From NCBI GenBank assembly GCA_050084515.1, contig CM114272.1, forward strand, positions 31,558,001 to 31,622,000: a DNA stretch of 64,000 bases, read 5' to 3'. The notes beneath the pieces were generated by a model that was given only the letters and a program-made list of their open reading frames with translations, made no database searches and was not told the DNA's origin. Every line of letters starts with the position of its first letter. The first letter of the stretch is position 1. Of the stretch, positions 22,077-32,690 are shown one piece after another. Both the position numbers and the translations under genes were made by a program. This DNA comes from Blasia pusilla. Its lineage: Eukaryota > Marchantiophyta > Marchantiopsida > Blasiales.

Positions 22077-24929
22077 ATGTATGAAGAAGAGGGTTTTGGA
22101 GATAGTCTTGAAGAGGTGTTCACCCAGATGAGCACCAATTCGTTGGATACAAGTGTAATTATAATTCACTCGCGTGAGTTGCATGAAGAAATATCAAGGT
22201 TCATAGAAGGAGAAAATGGATATGAATCTACGGAGAAGGAAGCGGATGGGCACGAGTTTGAGGCAGACGAACATCCCATGGAGACACGAGTGCACAAAAA
22301 ATACAAGACAGTGGCTCGGAAGGTGAAGCCAATGGCTACTCAACTACCAAAGGGTTGTGGGAAACAAGTTGAACGTGCATCAATGGATTCAAGTCTGCGG
22401 GATGTCAGGAAGATAGGACACAAGTTGAGAGAAGAGACGCTAGATCGTTTGCAAATTGGAGGGAGTGAGTTTCTCACAGAAATTGAAAGGAAAAGCTTTA
22501 GAAAGATGTTAAGGAGGCATAGTAAGGCCTTCTCTTTTACTACACAAGAAATTGGTTGTGTAGACACGAGTGTGGTGGCATCGATGGTAATTTTCACAAA
22601 TGCCTTGGGATTTGAAACCCATACCAATACCACGAGCTATGATTCCCAAGTTGATTGAGTTATTAAAGGAGAAGATGCAGATGGGTATCTTAGATCCATC
22701 TATGGGGCCTTACTCAAGTCAATAGTTCGGTGTGCCGAAGAAATCACGAGCTCTGTGATTCATTAAAGATATGCAATCGGAAAATAAGATAACCATTCAA
22801 AATATGGGAGCGAGGCCTAGAATAGATGAAGACGTAGAAGCTTTTGCAACACGTGCTATCTATTCGATAGGAGATTTACACTTGGGATATGATCAATTCC
22901 AATTAGCTATGGAGAGTAGAGATATTACCACTATGCGCACTCCACTTGGGCTTGTAAGAATATGCATATTTCCTCAAGGAGCAACAAATTCTGTCGCTCA
23001 CATGTAGAGTGCAATGAATAAGATCTTGAGAGAGTTCATTCCTCAGAAAACCATTCCTTTTGTAAATGATATTCCTATAAAGGGATGTGCAATAGAAGAT
23101 AGGATTGAGAGGATTGTCAAAGATGGGTGTAGAAAGTTTGTGTCTAATCATATTTGTGATGTGGATATAATCATAACAAGACTAGAAGAGGTCAATCTTA
23201 CTTTTTCTAGAGAAAAGTGTAGCTTTGGGGTTCCTCAAATTGTGGTAGTGGATCATCTTTGTGGAGAGTTTGGCCGAAAATCAAATCCAAAAAAAGTTGA
23301 GGTCATCGGGAGGATACGAGAGAATGTGGAAACGTCACCGAAGTGAGAAGGTTTTTAGGAGCTTGTCAAGTGTGGATTCCTCATTTTGGCCACATATCTA
23401 ATCCTTTGTATGAACTATTGAGAAAGAAGAAAAGTTCACTTGGGAGAAGAAGCAAAAGGAGCAATGATGCAGTTGAAGGAGGTATACTAGCCCTATTGCT
23501 ATCGGATGGGCAGTTGGGCAGGATGGTGCAGAAAGAAGAAGGTTTGCAACAAGGTTTGGAGCTTGTACACTCACAAAATGACAAAGGAGGTACCCTCAAG
23601 TAAAGAGGGAGCTTTGGGGAGTTATGACTGCAATGAAAGCTAAGAAGGAGTATCTTATGGGAGCCTATGTATTTCTTGAGGTTGATTTTCTACCCTTGTT
23701 AGGTATGATTGAAAATTGTACAACTCCAGATATAACCATGCTATGTTGGATAGCCTACATTAGGTCCTTGAATCTACAACTGAGGCATATAGCTGCCAAA
23801 GAGAATTCAGTAGCTGACATGTTGTCTAGAGCTAGATTTAGTCAAGAAGAAGATATGGAGGCGGTTGAGATAGATGAGGATGATGCATATGTATGACAAG
23901 TGTCAACTTGAGAATAGAGTGGCATAGAGGATGTTCTAGCCTTCAAAGAGAATTTTTATAAGGGCACGTTAAAAGAAATTGGGCGCTATTTAAGCACTCT
24001 GTAAAGAGACCGGGGGTGGACAGACAAGTTCTTCAAGGAGATTTGGCATAAGGCGTATGGCTATCTACTTCAAGATGGATATCTTTGGAAAAGGCCAAAG
24101 AGGAAAGATGGAATGCCCTTGAGGGTGGTGGATGACAATGGGACAAAAATGCAAGTGCTCAAAGAATTCCAAAATTATTTATACGCAGGACACAAAGGTA
24201 CTTAGGCAACTTTCACCAAGATAAAAGAGACGTATTGGTGGAAAGGCCTATACAAGGATGTTGAGAGATATGTTGGATCATATGTTGAATGTCAGTTTCA
24301 ATAAAAAATCAGGGTGAGAGATGGACTTAAACCCATTTATCCTTTGTCTATTTATCATCAGTGGGTTATAGATCTAGTTGCTATGCCACTAGGTCTTTGG
24401 GGAATGCGCTACTTGGTCCTAGCACGAGAAGAGTTGTCCAACTTTGTTGAAGGGAGGGCTTTACGAGCTAAAGCAACAGAGAGCCTATATGTCATTTTAT
24501 TCTAGAGGATATTGTTGCTCAATATGGGAGTGTCGGGAGAATCCGTGCAGATAGAGGAGAGTTGAATGCGGAGGAAGCACAAGAGTTCTTTGAGAGGTAT
24601 GGAGTCCAACTGAGATTAACAACCTCCATGAATCCGGAGACAAACGGCAAGAGCGAAAGGGGACATCCGCCAATCATTCAAGCATTGGTGAAGGCGTGTG
24701 GAGAGCATTATGTTGATTGGCCTAGATTACTTCCATTTGCTTTATGGGCACATAGAACCACTCACAACACCGTTACAAGGTTCATGCCTACAGAGTTGAT
24801 GATAGGTCAAAAGCCGATAATACCAGTAGAAGGAGATATTCCCACTTGGATGGGTTTTCCGCGGGAAGATGGGCTCGATAGGGAAGAGCACTTTGAATGC
24901 AGCAGCTAGAGCAGCGTGAAGAAGATATA
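22077..24929 (+). pseudogene. gypsy pol: reverse transcriptase, RNase H, integrase
   Basis: Pre-RT region at 22077-22658. RT spans about 22600-23340: RPIPIPRAMIPKLIELLKEK, the IGDLHLGYDQFQLA motif, then FVNDIPIKG, in which the FVDD box reads FVND, so the catalytic Asp pair is broken. VRRFLGACQVW..PHFGH marks the RT-RNase H junction. RNase H remains at 23600-23896 (LLGMIENCTTPDI, RHIAAKENSVADMLSRA). The integrase has a zinc site near 24190-24300, a core starting HQWVIDLVAM (24357), a second Asp in RADRGELNAEEAQEFFERYG (24545) and a Glu in ETNGKSERG. At least six stops or frameshifts. The frame reaches EEDIAEA at the MULE border. Confidence 0.85.
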
Positions 24930-24938
24930 GCAGAAGCA
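24930..24938. repeat. Target-site duplication of MULE copy 2, left
   Basis: GCAGAAGCA, identical to 38047-38055. Removing the element and one copy joins the gypsy reading frame across the gap. Confidence 0.9.
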
Positions 24939-24990
24939 GGGGGTTGGTATTCTGGCAGGAGAGAGGAAGAGAGGAAAGTCTCTCTTCAAA
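24939..24990. repeat. Left terminal inverted repeat of MULE copy 2
   Basis: A GGGGG tip followed by GGAGAGAGGAAGAGAGGAAA. Matches the right end in reverse complement through the GA-rich part and more weakly at the tip. The tip matches copy 1 closely. Confidence 0.65.
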
Positions 24991-26244
24991 AAAAGGGGCA
25001 GAATCTGCCTCCTCTCTTCAAAACTTTTTGATATTTTTGAATTTTTTGTTGGCTTTCAAATTCATGAAATCTTTAGAAGAGAATAGCAAGTGAACCACAT
25101 TCGGGCCTAAAGTAACCTTATTTTTCCAGGCTTGCAAGAACAAGTAGACATCATAAGACCACTACAAACATCCTTCCATCACTCTCCATGTGAGCCCAAT
25201 TTTCTTCACATTGCCTGTCTAAGCCATCTCTATAGTAAGCCGGGCTGAGGGATATTAATGTCGGAGGACCATTGGCAGATAACTTGACCCGAAGTAGCAA
25301 TTTCATCTCAATGAAAGGTTCAAATAAAGACTCTAACTATGGTCTCAATAGACTCCTATGCCCTTCAAGGTTTAACTTCTCTGAAGATGTGGTTGACATT
25401 ATGGATTGTTGACTCTTCTTGCATTAAATATCCCATGCAATCAATACTCATCCATGAGGGGGTTTTCCACAACAGAACAAATCACTCATCACTGATGGTA
25501 GCCAAAGACTTTCATGATAGCATTGGATGATGTTGGTTGATGAATGGGTGCATAAAGTATACCATGGAGTGCTATGCATTTGACAACTTGGTTTCACCAT
25601 TCTCTCAGCCACTGAGAAATGTATGCATCAAGAAGAAAATGTGATGAGACTGAGAGGAAAATTGAACCAAAAGGTTGATAGCTATCAGGAGTAAAGAGGA
25701 ACTGATACACCCATGTCCCTCCATTCAGACCCTAAATGTCGGAATCCGCCAAGTTGCACCCCTTCCAAGCAAGCACACCACAACAAAACAAGGATCTTGA
25801 GAAGTGATTCCATTCCACCCTACAACCAATGAGAATCCGACTGGTTGGGAATCTGACATGAGAATCTGACAGGTAGTAGGAATCCAACACATCTCTAAAA
25901 TACCGTGTTAGAGAAGAATGGTGTGATGATAATGGGGGAATGAGGCAAAAGTGAAGAATCCTGCCAAAATGCCTGAAAAGTTGGACTAACAAGAAAAGAG
26001 TGGGATCACTCAAGCAACCAACCTGTTGGAATCCAACAAGTTGCCTGCAAGGGGTTTAAGATATTGTGACAAGTTGCAACCCGTCGGAATCCGATAGGCA
26101 GCAAAATAAACAGCCTCAAGTTGATAGACCAACACAATGACAAGAAAAAAAATAAATTCAGCAGAAGTTTACAAAAACCATCATGGTTCAAAAAATTTGT
26201 GTCCTTTATTACATCTGAGGGAAGCTTGGAAATGTACATTTGAT
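24991..26244. other. MULE 3' flank of methyltransferase-like gene
   Basis: Partly conserved with 3505-4440 of copy 1 (inverted), including palindrome relics near 26027-26060 and 26076-26102. ORFs at 25339-25530 and 25732-26013 do not resemble any protein I know. The rest seems noncoding. Confidence 0.45.
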
Positions 26245-26520
26245 CTAGTCTACGATTTCTTCAGCCTCTTCATCTACAAATTTACTCATAACTCTCCTAG
26301 GTTCCTATACAAAAGGAATGTCTTGGGATACAAGTGGCTCCTCTGGCCGATTGTAGACAGGGATCAAAAATTTTGGGGAATTTGAGAGCCTTGGCCCTCC
26401 CCTAGGTACACCATAACAGTCCCATGTAACATGATTTGAGTCCCAACGCCTTCCTCGACAATAAATCTTGTATACTCTGCAAGGTAACACCCATCCAATA
26501 TCAATATGTGCTCCGTCCTT
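26245..26520 (-). pseudogene. Last exon block of ParB-methyltransferase-like gene
   Basis: KDGAHIDIGWV, RGRRWDS, YGVPRGGP, YNRPEEPLVSQDIPF, then EEAEEIVD and a stop. The same frame can be followed in copy 1 (3230-3504) after correcting one G-run frameshift. Function unknown. Its survival in both copies suggests a real C-terminal domain. Confidence 0.5.
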
Positions 26521-26529
26521 GGAAAGCAC

Positions 26530-27096
26530 TAAATCCCTACTCCAAAACACTTCAGTCAAGCTCGGTCCAATAAATCTTTGAACTCACACATCATCGTCCG
26601 ATAGCTCTTCCAAAATTACTCTCGGCTTTGCCCTCCTGATTTTCAGAATAGTAGGAAGTGATGATGGTGTCACTATCAATGGTGGTTCTGGGACCGGAGG
26701 TGTTGGCTTTGGAGAAGAGTTGTATACTCCCACTAGCCTCTCGTAATCCGCCTTTGCCTCTTTGCAAAGGTGAAAAAGTTCCGGCCTTCCCTCAAGGCAG
26801 AGAATGTTCCTGCCATTGTGCTAGGCACCTCTGATACTCGCCCCTGATAGGCCCACTAAGTCAAAGACCAAGTCACCCGACCTCGAATAGAGCTCGATGA
26901 GCGTTTGCATCAAGGCCGGTGACTTTTCCCTTCCTCCAAGTAAGGGGGTCCCGTCTTGCATGTAAATTCCCGGGGGGAAATTGTAGAGACTATCTAAGCT
27001 GTACCCATCGGAGCATGGATCCACTGGATCCGAGATCTGGAACACATGGAAGTTTTTCTCGGGCCTTACAAAGCAGTAGACAAATGAATGGTCCAT
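26530..27096 (-). pseudogene. Methyltransferase part 2 (motif X and motif I region)
   Basis: Starts MDHSFVYCFVRPEKNF. TPLLGGREKSPALMQTLIEL then aligns with the motif X stretch of beta-class DNA methyltransferases, and SGDLVFDLVGLSGASIRGA with the SAM-binding motif I (VxDPFxGSG). GRNILCLEGRPELF follows, like the G(R)xxxGxE motif II. A TAG codon (26823-26821) sits between motif I and II and is also present in copy 1. The C-terminal part is proline-rich and ends in an acidic SDDD near a GTGAGT donor. Confidence 0.6.
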
Positions 27097-27721
27097 ATGT
27101 AAACAAGCAGGTAAAAAATAATGTCAGCAAAAAGAAAAAGCTAGTAGACCGTTGGTCTACTCTCCATAAACTTACACAATGTGCAAACCGTTGGGATCCG
27201 ACGGGTTGCTTTTCAACCCGTCATACTAGTCCATACTAATTACCAACTCGTCCGAACTTGGCGTATAGGCTTGAAAAAACAACGACTTGTTGGAGTTCGA
27301 CGGGTTGTCTTACAATTCTAAGACCCCTTTTAGGCCATGAGCAACCCATCGGAAGCCGACAGGTTGCTCATCTTGCTGAACAAAACCTCCACCGTTTCGA
27401 GTGCGATGGTTGGCTTACAATTGAATACGATTGTTCAAAGTTGAGAAGTTCCTAATATAAGAGCAACCCATCATTTTCAGACGGGTTGCATCAGTCCAGA
27501 AACACGAGGAAAAGCAGTGCTACTTGCAACCCGTCGGGTTCCGAAGGGTTGCAGTCAATGGAGAATTGTTGGTGAATTTGCAACCCGTCGCTTTCAGACG
27601 GATTGCAACACCGCACACACAAGCTATTGGGATCCGACGGGTTGCATGCACAGATGCAACCCGTCGAAGCCCGACGGGTTGAATTTCTGTTAAACTAAAT
27701 TCGTTTAATAAGAGGACTTAC
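27097..27721. repeat. Palindrome-rich intron of methyltransferase-like gene, copy 2
   Basis: About nine copies of the 27-bp palindrome, for example at 27184, 27343, 27463, 27523, 27579, 27628 and 27655. The donor is GTAAGT; the acceptor TTTACAG of copy 1 reads TTTACAT here. Confidence 0.75.
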
Positions 27722-28036
27722 TCGGACTTGACTCGTCGCCAATCGGAGTGGATACTCGTTTTTAATTACCCATGATTGCACCATCCTCCACTTCAGCGAC
27801 CTTTTCACGCACTAAAGGTTGAAGAGCTCATCTTTGCTCCCTCCAATGAGGACCAACCCCTGAAACAACAACAGCGTGATCACTCAAATATTCGCGTTGG
27901 AAATCAAAAGAAAACCTGAAGGCAAATCCGCAATGAGGAGGTCCACCGCCACCTCCTCAACCACCCCATGCACCGTCAAGGGGGCGTGCCCGTTTCGAAG
28001 AAGTTTTCATGCCACCACGGTCAATTTTTCAATATT
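27722..28036 (-). pseudogene. Methyltransferase part 1 (motif IV region), internally deleted
   Basis: Reads VHGVVEEVAVDLLIADLPSG, aligned with VDLLVADFPSG of copy 1. Amino-methyltransferases have a (D/N/S)PP(Y/F/W) tetrapeptide here. In both copies the motif keeps an Asp and one Pro but is not canonical. The next 35 or so residues present in copy 1 are missing and replaced by about 60 unrelated bases. The exon resumes at GGSKDELFNL and ends at a GTAAGT donor (27721-27720). Confidence 0.5.
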
Positions 28037-28099
28037 CGACTCACGAGAATCTGAAACATTACTGATAGTGTCAAGTGAAGAATATTTGAAATCCTATGC

Positions 28100-28605
28100 A
28101 AATGATGGAGTGAATTCAAATCATCCTTATCTCCTTCCTTGGGCTTCTCTTAAAAAGGCGCCTCCCGCCGCTTCTTTTTTTCGGGGAAGACTCAAACTCC
28201 ACAGCCTTGGAATTCCTCAATCCCCTCACCATCCTCAAACCCGATGTGGATTTGTCTTTGGCGGTGACAACCTTGCCTACCAACTCCGTTGTCTCAAGGG
28301 CTTTCTCCTCCGCATCTCCTTCGAAAAAATTGTGAGGTTGCACGAAGTTCGGAATGTCGTCCCTACCTACGGCCACTGCATCATACACCACGCGTAGATT
28401 TTTTTTCTGTAATGTCCTCTGGGTCGTTGAAGTCCCGACAGATTGGACAATTATTAACCTCCCAATCGGACATGCCTTGTCCCATCTCCACGTTGTTCAT
28501 GGAAAATGCCTCTCCATCAGGCGGAGAAGCCCACAATTTGCAGGCTTCCGGTAAATTTTTCATGGTACCTACATTCTTACAATTGATGAGGTACCTGTAC
28601 ACCAT
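28100..28605 (-). pseudogene. Exon block 4: KLWASPP and GRDDIP segments with charged linker
   Basis: 28605-28400 reads MVYRYLINCKN, ACKLWASPPDGEAFSM and GMSDWEVNNCPICRDFND, matching 652-864. After a frameshift near 28390, VYDAVAVGRDDIPNFVQP and KALETTELVGKVVTAKDK match 869-1010, followed by a Lys/Arg/Ser/Glu-rich linker. Function unknown. Confidence 0.5.
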
Positions 28606-29320
28606 CCACTGGGCAGGTCTTTGTCAAGATGACTCGGTCGCCTGGTCCTGAAGATCTCGCTTCTTTTTTGCAAATTCCATTTTTTGGCGTCTATTTCCTC
28701 ATCCAGGTTTGCTTGAGGGAGGATGTGATTCTTGAACATCATCCTGAATCCTGGGTTTTTCGTGGGCTTATCTCTGATGTCATCAAGCCGTGGTTCAAAA
28801 TCTTTTGCAGCCTCTAGGTTTGCTTCCTCTGGAACTGGCTCAATCTTCTTCAGCTCTGCTTGAAGACCCACGAGCATGGACTTCCCCAAAAGGCGTATTG
28901 CGTCCCAGAATGACAATTCCCATAGCCAATGGGGGATCACTCGATCTGAAACTCCCTGAGGATGGTGTGCCGCCCGCTTTTGGGCCTCAGTGCCCTCGAG
29001 ACTGATTCTCATGAGTTGGATTTGCCTAAACTCGGATATCCCAGACAACGCAAATCTATGCACGCCGTCCAGAGATACTTTCTCCCCGATCCGACCTTGT
29101 GGATCTTCGTCTCTCTTCTGCTGGTGCTTGATTATCGCCTTGAGCTCCTTGTAAAACTCCGGGCCAAGTTTGAAGTTGAGAATTGCAATGTAACGCTGGA
29201 TCTTGCTTGCAATGTACTTTGTAAATAAACTTTGGGCGGAATCGTTTGAAGAAAACTCCTGGAGTTTGAGGTAACATCCCACAAGCCGATGGGACTGGGA
29301 GAAGCGGAGCAATGCGCCTC
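28569..29320 (-). pseudogene. Exon block 3: helical linker, conserved in copy 1
   Basis: Nearly the same protein as 7-615 of copy 1: FYKELKAIIKHQQKRDEDPQ, GRIGEKVSLDGVHRFALSG, MRISLEGTEAQKRAAHHPQG, LLGKSMLVGLQAEL, KNPGF..MFK. Conservation at the protein level between two decayed copies argues for past selection. No fold recognised. A frameshift near 28640 separates it from the next block. Confidence 0.55.
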
Positions 29321-29361
29321 GTTCGTCAAGGAAGGAGATTGTGCCTTGCAACCACCGTATC

Positions 29362-29525
29362 CTTGTTCACTTGACTCATCTTGTCGATGAGCTGTAATGT
29401 TTCAGTTCTCAGGAGTCGACACCTGCCATTGAAAAATTGACCGTGGTGGCATGAAAACTTCTTCGAAACGGGCACGCCCCCTTGACGGTGCATGGGGTGG
29501 TTGAGGAGGTGGCGGTGGACCCCGA
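29362..29525 (+). repeat. Inverted duplicate of exon sequence 27938-28060
   Basis: On the plus strand this reads as the coding strand of the methyltransferase part 1 exon (AAATTGACCGTGGTGGCATG, GAGGAGGTGGCGGTGGACC), whereas the gene runs on the minus strand. It matches the plus-strand exon of copy 1 at about 1310-1470 and the minus-strand exon at 27938-28060. Confidence 0.7.
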
Positions 29526-29799
29526 CGTTGACACGTTCTCCCTTCGCTCTAGTTCCAACGAAGCACTCTTCTTGGCGGCCTGGATCTTGGACCAACATAG
29601 GATTGTGACGGCTGCATCTTGGGAAATGAAGGTATTTTCCCAAGTCTTATTTTTCATTTGAGCTCCCTTTGCCAGCATCTGATTTACCAGACCGTCGCCC
29701 ACGAATCCCTTGTACTCTTCCGGCTGCGTCGTAAGCACCTTCTTCACCTTGTCGCAATCCTGGATCCAGTGGTGGATGACGTTCCCCTCAGATACAATC
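29526..29799 (-). pseudogene. Exon block 2 of ParB-methyltransferase-like gene
   Basis: Begins after a good acceptor (TTGGATGTGCAG) and reads RIVSEGNVIHHWIQDCDKVK, then VLTTQPEEYKGFVGDGLVNQ and KTWENTFISQDAAV. I know no family for it. Its place after the ParB-like fold suggests a helical partner domain. To the left the frame runs into an inverted duplicate of exon sequence (29362-29525), which breaks the gene. Confidence 0.5.
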
Positions 29800-30640
29800 C
29801 TGCACATCCAAACACAAGGTAAGAATATTGCAAGCTATCAGGTTTTTGCAACCCGTCGGACTCCAACGGGTTGCAATTCTGTCAACCCATGGGGGTCGAA
29901 ATGGTAGTACAGAGATAAATTTGCAACCCGTCGGACTCCGACGGGTCGCAACACGTATCTTTGTCTTACACTTATTGCAAAACTCTTGAAATTTTTAGAG
30001 AGAATTGCAACCCATCGGAGTCCGACGGGTTGCACTTCTTCTTGTGACTTTCTCGTCCAACTGATTTAGTCATTGGTTACAACTCGTCGGACTCCGATGG
30101 GTTGTAGAATTTGGAGACCGTTTCCGGAAGAAAACTGCACATATCAACCCGTCGGAGTCCGAAGGGTTGCGCAATGCCTTGTAAAGCTGGAATTGGATGC
30201 CTAAAAGCAAGCTCTTGTACTCCAACCACCTACCCTAGGGGGGGAAATGCAACCCGTTGGAGTCCGACGAGTTGCTTTCGGCCAAAAGTATCCAAAAAAT
30301 ACCGGACAGTCCAAAAACTCGTCGGACTCCGACGAGTTGCTTTTAGGCATCCGATGATTTGTTACCTCTTTGTTGTGCAACTTGTCGGAGTCCAACGGAT
30401 TGCAGAACAAATAAATCATGCTATCATTTTTCCACCCGTCGATGTTCCACTGGTTTCAGTATCGCGGATTAATCTGGTGTGCTTGTCCACCAGGCAACCC
30501 GTCGGACTCTGACGGTTTGCTTGACTATGATATTGACCACAAACATGATGGTGGCAAGGGACTCAAATCATTCATGCCCATCTTTAAGCTTTCCAATTAT
30601 TCAACCCGTCTGACTGCGACGGGTTGAAGCAATCAAACTT
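29800..30640. repeat. Palindrome array in long intron, copy 2
   Basis: At least ten copies of the 27-bp palindrome at spacings of about 65-110 bp (29848, 29923, 30006, 30079, 30145, 30249, 30315, 30377, 30493, 30601). The centre base triplets vary (ACT, AGT, GTC). Many retain perfect 9-12-bp arms. Confidence 0.85.
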
Positions 30641-30654
30641 AAGGAAGAGGACAT

Positions 30655-31768
30655 TTATGTATTTATCGCATGCATTGCCATTTCCACCGTTGCCATGTGA
30701 TAAGGAAATTGATGGAGCACGACTGCCTTCACGCAAAAATGCGCCTCCAATGAATTTGGGCGCTCCTTTGCAAACTGCGTCCACGCCATGTATCTGTGGT
30801 TTCCATCCGAGATGAAGAAGTAAAGGTTCTGCATCCAACTAAATTTGGTTCCTTCAATCACTCTTCTGAACTCCTGATCTCTCATCCTCCAGAAAGTATC
30901 CAGTGCCTCCAAGTCCTCTTCCGTCACGAGCGCTTGGGTTCCATGTTCATCGTAAGGCTGAACATAGAACAGAGGGAAGCTATAGATGTAGGATGCACTC
31001 GCTGCCGCCTGTTTGAGCTTTGCAATGTCCTCTTCCGACTGAATTTCGCGGATGTACTCCATTGTCCGCAATCGACAGAGTGGAATTCTCGGGGCGTTCT
31101 GGCCCTCCATCAGTGCCATCTGCTTAACAACCTGCCACAATGGGGACCAAGTCAATAAAATACAGTGTTCTGCCAATGAAGGCTGGCAAGTCCACGGGAA
31201 ACTCATCGATCCGACAAAGGTTGATTTTTTCCACAGTGCTTAAAGACGACGAAGACTCTTCTCCTAGTTCTTCAGAGATGTCCACCATCTTCACACTTGC
31301 TGTCCTCATGACCTCATCGTCTGTCACTTGAACTTCGGCCATTTCCTCAGCCAATTTTAGATTCATGGTATCCCCAGACCTTATCGGAGATATTTCTTGC
31401 ACCTCAACACTCTCTGTTGGACGGGCAGGGCTTTCTTCAATGGCGATTTCTTTTTCCCTTTGAGCTTTCGCCAATTCTGCTCTCCTCATAGAGGCGTCAA
31501 GATGCTTATTCTCGCATTTCTTATCCGAGACGCTTTTCTTCAAGGCCTTTGATGCCTCAGCCTCGGTGTTTTGCTTAGCGAGCTCCTCCAGAACACATTT
31601 TGCTAGAACCTCTTGCCTGTGCATATTTACTTCCCTTTCCCGCTCCTCTATTTCTTGTTGCCTTATCTCATTTTCTAAACGAGGACCTGGAGATGGTGAC
31701 GTAGGAGTCATGATGGACTTGGGAGTGATGCTCCCTATCTTAGTTGCTTGTGTTTTCTTTCTCGTCAT
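30655..31768 (-). pseudogene. Exon block 1: coiled coil and ParB-like domain
   Basis: The N-terminal 130 or so residues are rich in Glu, Lys and Arg (QQEIEEREREVNMHRQEV) and likely form a coiled coil. After the frameshift near 31130-31200 the frame reads IPLCRLRTMEYIREIQSEED, IAKLKQA, FPLFYVQPYDE and YFFISDGNHRYMAWTQFAK, then FCVKAVVLHQFP. This follows the ParB/Srx-like layout: a strand with Arg, a helix, a P..V strand and the G-x-H-R loop (here DGNHR), then a strand. In bacterial ParB relatives this fold binds CTP or cleaves DNA. Which activity applies here is unknown. An ORF from 31900 is open upstream, but its first 44 residues look like leader. Confidence 0.6.
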
Positions 31769-32082
31769 GGTGCACGTTGGGTCAATTCTTCCTCCTCGAC
31801 AATTTAATCTGCTCCTGTGCACGATAGATCCCTCGAAGCGTTTTGTGATGAAGCGCCGTGACCTTAAACCCAACTCTCTTAGCGTTTTGTGATGAAGCAC
31901 CGTGACCCTCCAGCGGATGGGCTTGCCAAATTCGAACCCTCAAAGCATCGGGTGCTAGATCGTCGTAACCTTCCAACAAAGTGGTGATGTACCCGAGTTT
32001 CGCAGCGGAAAGGTAACGTTAGCTGCTGCGAGGAAGAGCACATGTAATCGCAAAATGAAAAACGGAAATGATCGAAACCTGA

Positions 32083-32096
32083 GCCTTTTATACTTT
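32083..32096 (-). promoter_or_regulatory. Possible TATA box of ParB-methyltransferase-like gene
   Basis: On the minus strand AAGTATAAAAGGCTC, about 320 bp upstream of the first Met at 31768. Well placed between the palindrome array and the coding region. Confidence 0.45.
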
Positions 32097-32182
32097 TCGA
32101 GCCATTGAGCTAACCGTTGGGTCGTTGGGTCGTATCGATGGCGACATGTCGGCCGTTATGGAACTTTTCACGTGGGAACCCG

Positions 32183-32690
32183 GGCAACCCGTCGGTCTCT
32201 GACGGGTTGCACGCTTCCCTCGTCTTGGGGATGCAGGGCAAGTTACCGAGGCAACCTGTGCGAGACCGAAGGGTTGCACGCATCCCTCCTCCTCGGGTAA
32301 CAAGGCGAGGTACCCAAGAAACCCGTCGGAGACTGACGGGTTGCACGCTTCCCCCGTCGTGGGGTAATAAGAGGAGGTACCCGCGTAACCCGTCGGAGAT
32401 CGACGGGTTGTATGCTTCCCCCGTCTTGGGGTAACAAGGCAAGGTACCCGCGCAGCCTCTCGGAAACCAGCGGGTTGCACGCTTCCCTCGTCTTGGGATA
32501 ACAAGGAGAGGTACCCGCGCAACCCGTCGGAGACCGACGGGTTGCATGCTTCCCTCATCTTGGGGTAACAAGGTGAGGTACCCGGGCAACCCCTCGGAGA
32601 CCAACGGGTTGCATGCTTTCCTTGTCCTTGGGTAACAATGCAACAAAGCATAGTCTCGAGGCAAGCCGTTGCCCTCCGACGGGTTACAAG
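32183..32690. repeat. Tandem array, unit about 67 bp, centred on the palindrome
   Basis: Seven to eight units, each with the 27-bp palindrome (32183, 32250, 32319, 32385, 32452, 32519, 32586, about 32660), then TGCACGCTTCCCTCGTCTTG and GGTAACAAGG.GAGGTACCCG. The unit at 32519-32545 has perfect 12-bp arms. It lies between the divergent promoters, so it may hold regulatory or protein-binding sites. Confidence 0.85.

Larger units (their letters stand above)
22001..24938 (+). mobile_element. Ty3/gypsy retrotransposon, left part (split by MULE)
   Basis: Carries the order of a gypsy pol: reverse transcriptase, RNase H, then integrase. It stops at 24938, where the 13.1-kb MULE begins, and resumes at 38047. 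Confidence 0.85.
26245..31768 (-). pseudogene. ParB-domain / DNA methyltransferase-like fusion gene of MULE (copy 2)
   Basis: Transcribed right to left from a TATA box near 32090. The first Met of the conserved frame is at 31768 (MTRKKTQ). Domain order: charged coiled coil (31740-31350), ParB-like domain (about 31250-30680), helical linkers (29799-29526 and 29320-28600), a KLWASPP/MSDWEV segment (28605-28390), a GRDDIP segment with a charged linker (28390-28110), methyltransferase part 1 (28036-27722), an intron, methyltransferase part 2 with motif I (27096-26600) and a conserved C-terminus ending EEAEEIVD (stop 26247-26245). Exons match copy 1 while introns are palindrome arrays. Defects: a frameshift near 31130-31200, a loss/rearrangement at 27890-27960, an inverted duplication at 29362-29525, a mutated splice acceptor at 27097 and TAG at 26823-26821. 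The fusion type is known from bacteria and phages. The assignment is by motifs only. Confidence 0.6.

Noticed and set aside
30111-30512. ORF through the palindrome-rich intron
   Set aside because: Its repeating RRSPKGC/RRVA-type peptides are translations of the palindromes, not a protein.
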